Counted from the stretch's first letter, positions 53,777 through 62,204 are shown. The stretch: 64,000 nt of DNA from Flavobacterium hydrocarbonoxydans (GCF_009789235.1 NZ_WSTB01000001.1:706062-770061), one strand, 5' to 3'. Numbers and translations: made by a program. Notes: a model not told the origin generated them from the letters alone.

Positions 53777-55207
53777 ATGGAATTGACACGATTAATAGTA
53801 AAAGGAGGCGTTATTTCGCCAGGAGAATTGCGAGAAGTTGTTACTATGGCAGCAGACCTAGGGCTGGATTCGATTTCGTTTGGATCCAGACAGGACATTA
53901 TTTTCCCGAAAGGTTTTAAGACTTTAGATAAAGAAAAAATGGGCAAGCATCATTTTGTTTTCCCTGACGAAAAAAGCGGTAATAACATTGTTTCATCGTA
54001 TGTTTCGACCGATATTTTTAGAAATACAAACTGGCTTACCGGAAACCGGTTTTTATATATTTTGGAGCAATTTAAGGAGCAGCCCACATTAAAAGTAAAT
54101 ATTACAGATCCCAAACAACAATTGGTTCCGTTGTTTACCGGTCACTTGAATTTTATCGCTTCAGAACATGAAGATTATTGGTATTTGTACATTCGTTTAC
54201 CCAAATGGCAACGCATGGAAGTCTATCCTGTATTGATTTACAGCTGGGATATTGCTACTTTTTATTATGAAATCGAAAGAATTGTCGCCGAAGAATCTAT
54301 CGGAATTGATATGATTTTTAGCTTGGTGAGCGAAGTTTTGGATACCAATAACAGAACCATCGACAAGCCGCTGAATGTTCCGTTTTATCCATTTCCGTAT
54401 TATGAAGGCATGAACCGCATGGGAATTGACCAATACTGGCTGGGATTGTATTGGAGAAATAATTTGTATGATTTGGATTTTCTAAAGGAAATGTGTGATT
54501 TGTGTTTCGACTGCAAAATTGGAAAAATATCGATTACACCCTGGAAATCCTTTATTGTAAAAGGAATTCCGAAAGAAAGAAAACTGGAATGGGAGAAATT
54601 TTTGGGCAAAAAAGGTATCAATGTCCGTCATTCGCTTTTAGAGTTGAATTGGCATTTGCCGGTAGCGATGGAATGGGCTTTGAACCTGAAAACCTTTTTG
54701 GTGAGAACCCTCGATCAATTTGACATTAGTACTTACGGATTGACTTTTGGTTTATCCGAATACAATCGTGATGGTCATTATTTTACTTCGATTGTGGTCG
54801 AAAAAAATGAGTTACCAAAGGATTTAGAATCTATCAAATTGAGAGATACGTATAATGTTTTGTTTGCTAAAAATTTTGATCCCAACACAAGGGAATATAT
54901 TGTGCATTCGCAGGATATTGACAAGCTTGAATTGCCAAATATTCTGATTGAATTGAGTAAAAAATACTTTGATGAACTCGGAAATTCGATTGCTGAAACT
55001 ACAGAAACTACTCAGAAAAAAGAAAAACCACAATTGGATATTTACCAATGTCAGGAATGTTTAACGACTTATAATTCAGAATACGGAGATGTTGATCAGG
55101 GCATCGCAAAAGGCGTATTGTTTGCCAATTTACCGGAAACCTATTGCTGTTCTTTGTGCGAAAGTCCTAAAAGTAACTTTAAAATTTTAGAAGCTGTGGA
55201 GCATTAA
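53777..55207 (+). CDS. Nitrite/sulphite-reductase-like protein fused to C-terminal rubredoxin
   Basis: A 476-residue cytoplasmic protein. The N-terminus, IVKGGVISPGELREVVTMAA with SRQDIIFP, resembles the ferredoxin-like half of nitrite/sulphite reductases, and ISITPWKSFIVKGI matches the TPWxS segment seen in NirA/CobG. The sirohaem [4Fe-4S] ligand pattern (C-x5-C plus C-x3-C) is absent; only Cys240, 243 and 246 (CDLCFDC) occur in this part. Residues about 422-470 are a rubredoxin: YQCQECLTTY (Cys425, 428) and YCCSLCESPK (Cys458, 461). It follows the nitrate reductase and probably passes electrons to it or to NirB. Activity as a reductase itself is doubtful. Confidence 0.82.
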   Translation: MELTRLIVKGGVISPGELREVVTMAADLGLDSISFGSRQDIIFPKGFKTLDKEKMGKHHFVFPDEKSGNNIVSSYVSTDIFRNTNWLTGNRFLYILEQFKEQPTLKVNITDPKQQLVPLFTGHLNFIASEHEDYWYLYIRLPKWQRMEVYPVLIYSWDIATFYYEIERIVAEESIGIDMIFSLVSEVLDTNNRTIDKPLNVPFYPFPYYEGMNRMGIDQYWLGLYWRNNLYDLDFLKEMCDLCFDCKIGKISITPWKSFIVKGIPKERKLEWEKFLGKKGINVRHSLLELNWHLPVAMEWALNLKTFLVRTLDQFDISTYGLTFGLSEYNRDGHYFTSIVVEKNELPKDLESIKLRDTYNVLFAKNFDPNTREYIVHSQDIDKLELPNILIELSKKYFDELGNSIAETTETTQKKEKPQLDIYQCQECLTTYNSEYGDVDQGIAKGVLFANLPETYCCSLCESPKSNFKILEAVEH

Positions 55208-55370
55208 ATCTACGTATGTTAAAAAATCTTAAAGAAAACCTTAACATTGAGGTATTCAAATATTGCTTAAATTTAGCTTACAATAAAATTTAATATTGGA
55301 AACGAAACAACTGTTTCGTTCTGGTATTTTATTTTTTTTTAAGTCAATTTTAATCCATAAAACATACGTT

Positions 55371-55979
55371 ATGATAAAAAGAACAACTCCCACAAAAAAC
55401 ACCGATACCCCAACCGAAGAACCAATAAAAACAACCGTTGACCCTACAACGGAAATCAAACCTGAAACGGAACAGCCAGTTGCAAAAACACCCGCTAAAA
55501 GAGCACCCAGAACTACTGCAAAAGCACCCGCAGCTACTGTAAAAACGCCAGCAAAAACACCCATAAAAACCGCTGTAAAACCTGCTCCACGCGTTGCAAC
55601 TAAAAAAGTAATTACACCAGTAGAAAAAACAGAGCCTGCAGCAACACCAAACGACGACACTAGCGACAAAAAAGTTCTTCTAAACATTGAAGAAACTGTC
55701 TTAGAGATAGTAAAAGACAAATCGAAAGACAACAAACTGAAAGACAATAAATTAAAAGATAAAAAGAAAGAAAAGATCAAAGCCAAAAAAGAAAAGGACA
55801 AGAAAAAAGAGAAAGCCATTAAAGCGGTTCTGAAAAAACTGGAAAAAGCCAAAAAAGACAGATTAAAAGCCGAGGAAAAAAAGAAGAAAAAAGCAAAAAA
55901 GGAAAAAGAAAAAGCCAAAGCTAAAAAGGCTGAAAAGAAGAAATCTAAAAAGGCAAAATCTAAAAAGAAGAAAAAATAA
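55371..55979 (+). CDS. Lysine/alanine/proline-rich protein (H1-like)
   Basis: A 202-residue protein from ATG 55371 (MIKRTTPTKNTDTPTEEPIK); upstream codons reach into a T-rich region and were not used. Residues 1-90 are Pro/Ala/Thr/Lys-rich (AKTPAKRAPRTTAKAPAATV), a short hydrophobic patch sits at VLLNIEETVLEIVKD, and residues 115-202 are nearly all Lys, Ala and Glu, ending KKSKKAKSKKKKK. The layout matches the protein at 16756. Nucleic-acid binding is plausible. A long mirror frame on the minus strand is a composition artefact. Confidence 0.7.
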   Translation: MIKRTTPTKNTDTPTEEPIKTTVDPTTEIKPETEQPVAKTPAKRAPRTTAKAPAATVKTPAKTPIKTAVKPAPRVATKKVITPVEKTEPAATPNDDTSDKKVLLNIEETVLEIVKDKSKDNKLKDNKLKDKKKEKIKAKKEKDKKKEKAIKAVLKKLEKAKKDRLKAEEKKKKKAKKEKEKAKAKKAEKKKSKKAKSKKKKK

Positions 55980-55992
55980 GTCACACAAACTA

Positions 55993-56060
55993 TTTGCCAT
56001 TCCGTAGCAATCTTTTCGACTGCTGGTTACGAAATCTTGAGATTCCTGCGGAATGACAAA
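55993..56060. repeat. Palindromic repeat, CATTCCG family
   Basis: TTTGCCATTCCGTAGCAATC and GATTCCTGCGGAATGACAAA are complementary arms around an inner TTCGACTGCTGGTTACGAA hairpin. It lies between convergent genes and may also help termination. Confidence 0.7.
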
Positions 56061-56071
56061 AACAATGTAAA

Positions 56072-57079
56072 TTATCCCCCAATCGCAATCATACTGCGAT
56101 TATCAAAATGCAGACCTGGATCATTTATTTCAGAAACTGTAGTCATTCCAGCCCGTACTTTCTTTTTATTTTTGATTGAAGTCGAAATCAGATTTTCAAT
56201 TGATTCTCCGTTTCTGAAAGGAGTCAGCAAATCGGATTCTGCGTTCGAAAAAAGACAATTTTTAATCTTTCCGTTTGCCGTAAGGCGGATTCTGTTGCAA
56301 CCGTCACAAAACGGATTGGTAATCGAACTGATGATTCCGAAATCGCCCTGAAAACCTTTTATTTTATAAGTTCTGGCCGTGAAATTTTTTTCATCTTCCA
56401 GTTTTTGAAGGTTTTGTGTTAAAAAATGATTCTCAACTTGTGATAAAATTTCGTTCTGAGAAACCATTTTGCTTCTGTCCCACTCGTTTCCGGCAAAAGG
56501 CATAAACTCTATAAATCGAATCGAAAGTGGTAAAAATTCCGTTAATTTGATAAAATCTACAATTTCGTTTTCATTAAAATCTTTGATCAAAACCACATTT
56601 ACTTTTACCTGAAAATCATTATTTAAGAGCAAATGCAAATTATCAATCACCTTCTGAAACTGATTTCTGAGTGTTATCGAATGAAATTTATCCGAAACCA
56701 AAGTATCCAGACTCAAATTGATTTTTTTGACGTTATATTGCTTTAAAACCTCCATATGACGATCAATCAAAATACCGTTTGTAGTAATGGAAAGGGACGT
56801 TTCTAAGGTTGCTAATTTCGCAATTATCTCTGGGAAATCTTTTCGCAAAAGCGGCTCTCCGCCAGTTAGTCTTATTTTGTCAACACCATTTTTCACGAAA
56901 GTCTGGGCAATGGCAAAAATCTCATCAGCCGTCATTAAACTGGCTTTTGGAGACAATGCAATTCCATCAGCAGGCATGCAATATGTACAACGCAAATTGC
57001 ATTTTTCTAACAACGAAATACGCAAATAATTGTGTTTTCGCCCAAAATCATCCGTCAAAATTGTGTTAGCCGTTGTCAT
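56072..57079 (-). CDS. moaA: GTP 3',8-cyclase MoaA
   Basis: A 335-residue radical SAM enzyme for the first step of molybdopterin synthesis (GTP to cyclic intermediate). The N-terminal cluster motif is KCNLRCTYCMPADG. The segments KIRLTGGEPLLRKDFPEII and SLSITTNGILI follow. The C-terminal cluster is FCDGCNRIRLTANGKIKNC with one more Cys. The protein ends in the typical Gly-Gly (MIAIGG). It overlaps the MoaC-MoaB gene by 14 bp and is distal in the cofactor operon. Confidence 0.97.
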   Translation of the reverse strand: MTTANTILTDDFGRKHNYLRISLLEKCNLRCTYCMPADGIALSPKASLMTADEIFAIAQTFVKNGVDKIRLTGGEPLLRKDFPEIIAKLATLETSLSITTNGILIDRHMEVLKQYNVKKINLSLDTLVSDKFHSITLRNQFQKVIDNLHLLLNNDFQVKVNVVLIKDFNENEIVDFIKLTEFLPLSIRFIEFMPFAGNEWDRSKMVSQNEILSQVENHFLTQNLQKLEDEKNFTARTYKIKGFQGDFGIISSITNPFCDGCNRIRLTANGKIKNCLFSNAESDLLTPFRNGESIENLISTSIKNKKKVRAGMTTVSEINDPGLHFDNRSMIAIGG

Positions 57080-57980
57080 GATTTTTTCCTTTTAGAATAT
57101 GAAAAACATGCAGTAAATGCGGAAAAACAGCGTCCATAGATTCTCGCGCACCATTGGTTGAACCTGGCAAAGCCAAAACAATACTTTTTCCTAAAGTTCC
57201 GGCCACTGTTCGGGATAACATCGCGTACGGCATGCGTTGCTGCCCGTAATTACGAATGGCTTCCTCGATACCCGGAATTCTGCTTTCCAGTAATGGCGAC
57301 AAAGCTTCCGGTGTTACATCACGTGGTGATAATCCTGTTCCGCCAGTAAAAATCACCAGTTGATTTTCTTTTGCGAAAGCTTTAGTTTTTTCCTGAATGA
57401 TAGCCACTTCGTCTGGAATGATTTCGTAATGCGAAGTTTCAACGCCACAAGAATCTAGTTTTTCGACGATGATTTTCCCCGAGCGATCTTCTTTATCACC
57501 TGCAAAAATAGAATCGGAACAAACAAAAACCGCTGCTTTTATGGTATTTGCAAATTTATTTTTGAAAGACGATTTTCCGCCTTCTTTGTTTATTAATTTA
57601 ATGGTAGAAATCTCAATTTCCTTATCGATTGGTTTCAGCATGTCGTACATCGTAAGTGCCACAATCGAAGCGCCGTGCATGGCCTCAACCTCTACTCCTG
57701 TTTTGTAAACTGTTTTTACATTGAAGATAATCTGAATCGTTAAACCTTCAATTTTATAGTCAACAGAAGTAAATTCAATTGGAATCGGGTGACAATCCGG
57801 AATCGATAAATGGGTATTTTTTACCGCAAATAAACCAGCCGTTTTTGCCATTTCGAGCACATTTCCTTTCGGAACCAGATTATTCACCACAGCATCAATC
57901 GTTTCCTGTTTGCTAACTTTGACAATTGCCGTGGCGGTTGCCGCTCTTAATGTGCTTATTTTATGCGTAATATCTACCAT
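57066..57980 (-). CDS. moaC: MoaC-MoaB fusion protein
   Basis: A 304-residue protein combining two steps of cofactor synthesis. Residues 1-145 are MoaC (cyclic pyranopterin monophosphate synthase): HLSIPDCHPIPIEFTSVDYK and EVEAMHGASIVALTMYDMLK. Residues about 145-304 are MoaB/MogA-like (molybdopterin adenylyltransferase): VCSDSIFAGDKEDRSGKIIV, VIFTGGTGLSPRDVTPEALS and LALPGSTNGARESMDAVFPH. MoaC alone is about 160 residues, so this is a genuine fusion. It begins one base before the MoaE stop region and overlaps MoaA. Confidence 0.95.
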   Translation of the reverse strand: MVDITHKISTLRAATATAIVKVSKQETIDAVVNNLVPKGNVLEMAKTAGLFAVKNTHLSIPDCHPIPIEFTSVDYKIEGLTIQIIFNVKTVYKTGVEVEAMHGASIVALTMYDMLKPIDKEIEISTIKLINKEGGKSSFKNKFANTIKAAVFVCSDSIFAGDKEDRSGKIIVEKLDSCGVETSHYEIIPDEVAIIQEKTKAFAKENQLVIFTGGTGLSPRDVTPEALSPLLESRIPGIEEAIRNYGQQRMPYAMLSRTVAGTLGKSIVLALPGSTNGARESMDAVFPHLLHVFHILKGKNHDNG

Positions 57981-58412
57981 TTAAGTATTTTGTTTCCAGG
58001 TGAACGTATCATTTTCAAACATTTCTTTGCCAAAAATCGGCACATCGGTTTTGATCCAGTTTACGATGGCTTCTGTGGCTTCATAAACTTGTTTTCTTCG
58101 TGTTGCTGAAACAAAAACGAACAAACAAATTTCACCTGCTTTAACGACTCCTAAACTGTGATAAATGTGCATACAAGTCAAATCAAACTTAGCAAAAGCT
58201 TTCTCGCGAATCGTGTGCAAAGCTTCATTTGCCATATCCGTGTAAGCCGAATAATCGATTGCTACAACCGTATTGTCATGAATAACATCGGCACGAACCT
58301 GACCCAAAAAAATATTATGCGCACCAATCGTATGTTTGGATTGGTGTTTGGCGATTGACTCGGCAATAAATTCAGGAGCAATTGGCCCTTCTACAAATAC
58401 ATTTTTACTCAT
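57981..58412 (-). CDS. moaE: Molybdopterin synthase catalytic subunit MoaE
   Basis: A 143-residue protein from ATG 58412 (MSKNVFVEGPI); seven upstream codons are part of a T-rich stretch. Family segments are HNIFLGQVRADVIHDNTVVA, DLTCMHIYHSLGVVKAGEIC, VFVSATRRKQVYEATEAIV and DVPIFGKEMF. With MoaD it adds dithiolene sulphur to cyclic pyranopterin. It directly abuts the MoaC-MoaB gene. Confidence 0.95.
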   Translation of the reverse strand: MSKNVFVEGPIAPEFIAESIAKHQSKHTIGAHNIFLGQVRADVIHDNTVVAIDYSAYTDMANEALHTIREKAFAKFDLTCMHIYHSLGVVKAGEICLFVFVSATRRKQVYEATEAIVNWIKTDVPIFGKEMFENDTFTWKQNT

Positions 58413-58428
58413 TATTTTTTTATTTTTT

Positions 58429-58522
58429 GCCACAGATTAAAAGGATTAAAATGATTTTTTCCCTTTGCTCTTATTAGCCACGAATTCACGAATTACAGTT
58501 TTTTAATTCGTGAATTCGTGGC
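58429..58522. repeat. Half CACAGATT repeat followed by complete CCACGAATT palindrome
   Basis: GCCACAGATTAAAAGGATTA at 58429 lacks a clear right arm and is followed by GCCACGAATTCACGAATTA (58477-58495) with its exact complement (58504-58522). A possible remnant right arm, CTCTAATCTGCAAC, lies beyond. This looks like insertion of one element into another. Confidence 0.8.
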
Positions 58523-58533
58523 GAAAAATTTCT

Positions 58534-59610
58534 CTAATCTGCAACTTTATTTTTTAATATTTGGCTTAAAGCCAAAGCGCCTCCGGAAATACTTTTTACA
58601 TTTTTGAAATTCTTTTTCTGAAGTAATTCTCCAGCCATTTTACTTCTAATTCCGGATTGGCAGAAAATATAAATGGTTTGGTTTGGATTCAGTCTTTCAA
58701 TTTCGTTTTCTAAATTCATTAATGGAATTTGAATGCTGTTTTTAAGATTTATTTTTGGAAGCTCCTCTTCATTGCGAACATCTAAAAATAAAGTTTCTTG
58801 ATTGTCAATTTCGTTTAAAATTGCTCCAATAGAAATTTCTTCGATAGTATTTTCAATGATAGAATATTTTTCTTCAAAAGCTTTTTTATCTAATAAAAAA
58901 GTAGTGTTCTTCTCAAAGTCATACTTTTGCTGCTCGTTATTTAAACCATTATAAACCAGTATTTTACCACTCAACACTTCTCCAATTCCTAGAATCATTT
59001 TTATGACTTCATTGGCTTGTAGCATTCCGATAATTCCAACCGAAATTCCGATTACTCCAGCATCCGTACAATTGGCTGATGAACTATTTTCATCCGGATA
59101 CAAACATCGATATGTAGGTCCGTTTTGATAATTAAAAACCGAAACCTGTCCCTGAAATCTAAAAATGGAACCGTAAACCATCGGCTTATTGGTCACCTGG
59201 CAAGCGTCGTTTATCAAATATTTTATCTGCAGATTATCTGTTGCATCTACGATAATATCATATTTTTCGAATAGCGAAATGGCATTATTTCCAGATAATT
59301 TTTCAGCAATTGCATTTACTTTCACCAACGGATTCAGTTCTGCAATCATCGCTTTTGCTTCGTCAACTTTGTACTTTCCAACAGCCGAAGTTTTATAAAT
59401 CACCTGACGCTGCAGATTAGAAACTTCGATTACATCATCATCGATAATTCCGATTTGGCCAATTCCAGCTGCAGCCAAATAAGGCAAAATGGCTACGCCC
59501 AAACCGCCTGCACCAATTATTAAAACTTTTGCTTTTACTAATTTGTACTGCCCTGCATCTCCAATTTCAGGGAGAATTATTTGTCGGTTATAACGTGAAG
59601 CTGCATTCAT
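58534..59610 (-). CDS. moeB: MoeB/ThiF-like adenylyltransferase with C-terminal rhodanese domain
   Basis: A 358-residue protein from ATG 59610 (MNAASRYNRQIILPEIG). The nucleotide-binding E1-like domain has KVLIIGAGGLGVAILPYLAA, IDDDVIEVSNLQRQVIYKT and DIIVDATDNLQIKYLINDAC. Residues about 265-358 are a rhodanese with the persulphide Cys in IFCQSGIRSKM. It should adenylate the MoaD C-terminus and help supply sulphur. The CxxC pairs that bind zinc in E. coli MoeB are not visible (single YRCLYP, no later CxxC), so the zinc site seems lost. MoaD lies immediately upstream. Confidence 0.9.
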   Translation of the reverse strand: MNAASRYNRQIILPEIGDAGQYKLVKAKVLIIGAGGLGVAILPYLAAAGIGQIGIIDDDVIEVSNLQRQVIYKTSAVGKYKVDEAKAMIAELNPLVKVNAIAEKLSGNNAISLFEKYDIIVDATDNLQIKYLINDACQVTNKPMVYGSIFRFQGQVSVFNYQNGPTYRCLYPDENSSSANCTDAGVIGISVGIIGMLQANEVIKMILGIGEVLSGKILVYNGLNNEQQKYDFEKNTTFLLDKKAFEEKYSIIENTIEEISIGAILNEIDNQETLFLDVRNEEELPKINLKNSIQIPLMNLENEIERLNPNQTIYIFCQSGIRSKMAGELLQKKNFKNVKSISGGALALSQILKNKVAD

Positions 59611-59619
59611 AAATATCAT

Positions 59620-59856
59620 TTATCCTCCGGCAAATGGTGGTAATAAAGCCACAACATCGCTTGTTTGCAAAGTATAATTGCCCGTTTTTGAAACTATTTT
59701 TTGGTTGACTGCCACACTAAAACTAAGCGATTCGAATTGGTACTTCTCTTCCAGATTCTGCAATAATTCCTGCAACGAAACTTCAGAAGAGGCCACTTTT
59801 TCGAAAGCACATTTTGTCTTTTCGGCTACAGCTCCAAAATATTTGATTTCGATCAT
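59620..59856 (-). CDS. moaD: Molybdopterin synthase sulphur carrier MoaD
   Basis: A 78-residue ubiquitin-like protein beginning MIEIKYFGAVAEKTKC and ending VVALLPPFAGG; the terminal Gly-Gly becomes the thiocarboxylate. It carries sulphur to MoaE. It shares one base with the methyltransferase stop upstream and lies directly before moeB, its activating enzyme. Confidence 0.95.
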   Translation of the reverse strand: MIEIKYFGAVAEKTKCAFEKVASSEVSLQELLQNLEEKYQFESLSFSVAVNQKIVSKTGNYTLQTSDVVALLPPFAGG

Positions 59857-60647
59857 TATTCTAAATTTAGATTCTGAAAAATAAACTCATCCTCAGCATG
59901 TTCCTGAAAATAAGACGTTAATTTAGACGTGTTTTTCACCACTTCTCCAATAACAATAATAGCCGGTGATGAAATATTTTTATCTGCTACTAATTTAGTA
60001 ATTGAACTTATGTTTCCTACTACTTTTTGTTCCGAATTTTTAGTTCCGTTCTGAATAATCGCAATTGGTAAATCATCGTTACGGTTTTCCTGATAAATTG
60101 CAACAATTTCGTTGAGCTTGTGCATTCCCATCAGAATCACCACCGTCGCATTCGATTTTGAAGCCAAATCTACGTCTTTAGACAATTTATGATTGGATGT
60201 TGTACCTGTAATTACCCAAAAACTTTCAGCAACCTGACGCTGCGTCAAACTGATGCCTACCGAAGCCGGAACACCTAATGCTGATGAAATCCCAGGAACA
60301 ACGGCAGTTTCCAAACCAAATTTTTCTACATATTCAATTTCTTCACTTCCTCTGCCAAATATAAAAGGATCACCACCTTTTAATCTTACCACATGACCAA
60401 AACGATTGGCCATCGAAACAATCAATTCGTTGATTTGATCTTGCGTGTAAGCATGGCAGCCCAAGCGTTTGCCTACAAAAACAATTTCAGCTTTTGTAGC
60501 ATATTGCAATAATTCTTCGTTAACCAAAGCATCGTACAAAACCACATCGGCATTTTCTAAAGCCTTAATCGCTTTCAAAGTAATCAAATCAACATCGCCA
60601 GGACCTGCGCCTACTACGGTTAATTTTGGTGTTTTTAAGTTTTTCAT
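59856..60647 (-). CDS. cobA: Uroporphyrinogen-III C-methyltransferase
   Basis: A 263-residue enzyme. SUMT signatures are KLTVVGAGPGDVDLITLKAI, ADVVLYDALVNEELL, VRLKGGDPFIFGRGSEEIEY and VPGISSALGVPASVGISLT. It methylates uroporphyrinogen III to precorrin-2 using SAM, the first step to sirohaem for NirB. It is a stand-alone methyltransferase without the CysG dehydrogenase/ferrochelatase part; that second enzyme is not in the window. Its place inside the molybdenum cofactor operon ties it to nitrate and nitrite reduction. Confidence 0.95.
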   Translation of the reverse strand: MKNLKTPKLTVVGAGPGDVDLITLKAIKALENADVVLYDALVNEELLQYATKAEIVFVGKRLGCHAYTQDQINELIVSMANRFGHVVRLKGGDPFIFGRGSEEIEYVEKFGLETAVVPGISSALGVPASVGISLTQRQVAESFWVITGTTSNHKLSKDVDLASKSNATVVILMGMHKLNEIVAIYQENRNDDLPIAIIQNGTKNSEQKVVGNISSITKLVADKNISSPAIIVIGEVVKNTSKLTSYFQEHAEDEFIFQNLNLE

Positions 60648-60652
60648 ACTCT

Positions 60653-61225
60653 TTAACTTAAATTGATATTCAGGTCGTTTAATTCGTCAACCGAATTGAT
60701 ATTCGTCAAATGAAAGTTTTCACTTTCGTCTATTTTTATAATCTGATGAGGCACTTTCTCTAGAAAATCCATCATTTTGAGTTCTTCTGCGACAATGGTT
60801 TCTTTAATAACTGGAACCATTTTTTTAGAATAAATTCCGATTAACGGATGCAATCTGCTTTCGGTTGCAAAAACGGTAATTCCTGCCTCTTCATTATGTT
60901 TCGAAATTAACTCTGATAATAATTCTGTCGAAATCAACGGAATATCACAACTCAGTATTAAATTAAATTCGGTTTCAGAACTGGACAAAGCCGTATAAAT
61001 TCCACCTAAAGGTCCTTTATCTTCAACAATATCCGGAATTTTCGAATACGGTAAATAGTCGTATTCTTTGGTTCCTGTGATCAGCTTAATTTTATCTGTC
61101 AGAGGCAAAATAGCCTGAATAATATGCTCTATAAAAGGTTTTTTCCGGAACAAAACCAATCCTTTCTCTGACTGCATTCGGGAGCTTTTTCCTCCACAAA
61201 GAATAAATACTGTTAGTGCTTCCAT
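60653..61225 (-). CDS. mobA: Molybdenum cofactor guanylyltransferase MobA
   Basis: A 190-residue nucleotidyltransferase. The GTP-binding start TVFILCGGKSSRMQSEKGLV, LITGTKEYDYL, DIVEDKGPLGGIYTALSS and LILSCDIPLISTELL are typical of MobA. It attaches GMP to molybdopterin, giving the bis-MGD form needed by the fused nitrate reductase. It begins the methyltransferase-MoaD-MoeB stretch, 5 bp before cobA. Confidence 0.93.
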   Translation of the reverse strand: MEALTVFILCGGKSSRMQSEKGLVLFRKKPFIEHIIQAILPLTDKIKLITGTKEYDYLPYSKIPDIVEDKGPLGGIYTALSSSETEFNLILSCDIPLISTELLSELISKHNEEAGITVFATESRLHPLIGIYSKKMVPVIKETIVAEELKMMDFLEKVPHQIIKIDESENFHLTNINSVDELNDLNINLS

Positions 61226-61260
61226 GATTATTTTTTGTTTCAGGTTGAAATGTGGAAAAG

Positions 61261-61403
61261 TTTAACGCAAAGTACGCTAAGATTTTATTCATTAATAGCT
61301 TAAAAATTAAGTTCGCAAAGCTGAATCAATACAAAGCTTTGCGAACTTTGTTGTTTTCAATAAAATTATTTAGACAAATAAACACTGCGTTCTTTGCGGT
61401 TAA
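61261..61403. repeat. Nested inverted repeat, ACGCAAAGT family
   Basis: Outer arms TTTAACGCAAAGTACGC and GCGTTCTTTGCGGTTAA enclose the perfect 14-bp inverted repeat AAGTTCGCAAAGCT (61309-61322) / AGCTTTGCGAACTT (61335-61348). It fills the spacer before MobA; a half TTTACAATTCAGATTTTACA element follows. Confidence 0.8.
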
Positions 61404-61452
61404 TTTTTTATTTACAATTCAGATTTTACACCTCACATTTAACATCTCACAT

Positions 61453-62199
61453 TCAAGGAAAAATCAATTTTATACTTGCCATCAAAATCACAGTTCCTAA
61501 AACTATTTTTAAGGTTTTGTTTGAAAAATAGCCACTTCCGTAGAAACCTCCCAGAACACCGCCTACAACCGCAATCGGAACCAAATAAAAACTTTCTGTT
61601 GGGATTGTTTTTCCTCCTAAAAAGAATCCTAACAATCCTGCAAACGAATTCACAAATATGAATAAACTCGAAATCGCTGCTGATTCTTTGATGGATGCCC
61701 ATCCCAAAAACAATAATATTGGACTTAGAATTATTCCGCCGCCAATACCTAACATTCCTGATAATAAACCTATTGCAAATCCTATTGCTAAAGCAAAAGG
61801 TAATTTTATAGCAACTGCTTCTTTTTCTTTAAAACTAAAAATTCCGAACAATCTAAAAGCGGCAAAAACCAGTACGATTCCTAAAATAATTTTATAAATC
61901 GTACTGTCCAACGTGATAAATCCGCCAATAAATGCGGCTGGAATTGAGCCAATCGCAAAAGGATAAAACAGTTTCGGTTTAAAATAATTCATTTTATAAT
62001 AAAAGAAAAACGAAATACTCGAAACAAATAAATTCAGCAACAACGCCGATGGTTTCATGATCGCCACTGGAAACGCAAAAAACGTCATCAAAGCCAAATA
62101 TCCTGATGCACCACCGTGTCCAACACTTGAATATAAAAAAGCAATCACGATTAATGCGAAGCTGAATAAGATGATATTTTCGGAACTAAGTAGGTTCAT
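61453..62199 (-). CDS. TSUP/TauE-SafE family membrane permease
   Basis: A 248-residue protein with about eight membrane segments. TSUP repeats are FLYSSVGHGGASGYLALMTF with MKPSALLLNLFVSSISFF and, in the second half, GLLSGMLGIGGGIILSPILL with SAAISSLFIFVNSFAGLLGF. The family moves sulphite, sulphonates or other small anions. Position between moeA and mobA suggests an anion for cofactor synthesis or nitrogen/sulphur assimilation, for example molybdate, sulphite or sulphate; this is inference. Confidence 0.88.
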   Translation of the reverse strand: MNLLSSENIILFSFALIVIAFLYSSVGHGGASGYLALMTFFAFPVAIMKPSALLLNLFVSSISFFFYYKMNYFKPKLFYPFAIGSIPAAFIGGFITLDSTIYKIILGIVLVFAAFRLFGIFSFKEKEAVAIKLPFALAIGFAIGLLSGMLGIGGGIILSPILLFLGWASIKESAAISSLFIFVNSFAGLLGFFLGGKTIPTESFYLVPIAVVGGVLGGFYGSGYFSNKTLKIVLGTVILMASIKLIFP

Positions 62200-62204
62200 T
62201 TTAT

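Noticed and set aside
55256..55984. Long minus-strand frame (242 codons) rich in Phe, Ser and Leu
   Set aside because: It mirrors the Lys-rich gene; poly-Lys codons read backwards give Phe/Leu/Ser codons. The plus-strand gene has the plausible composition and a paralogue.
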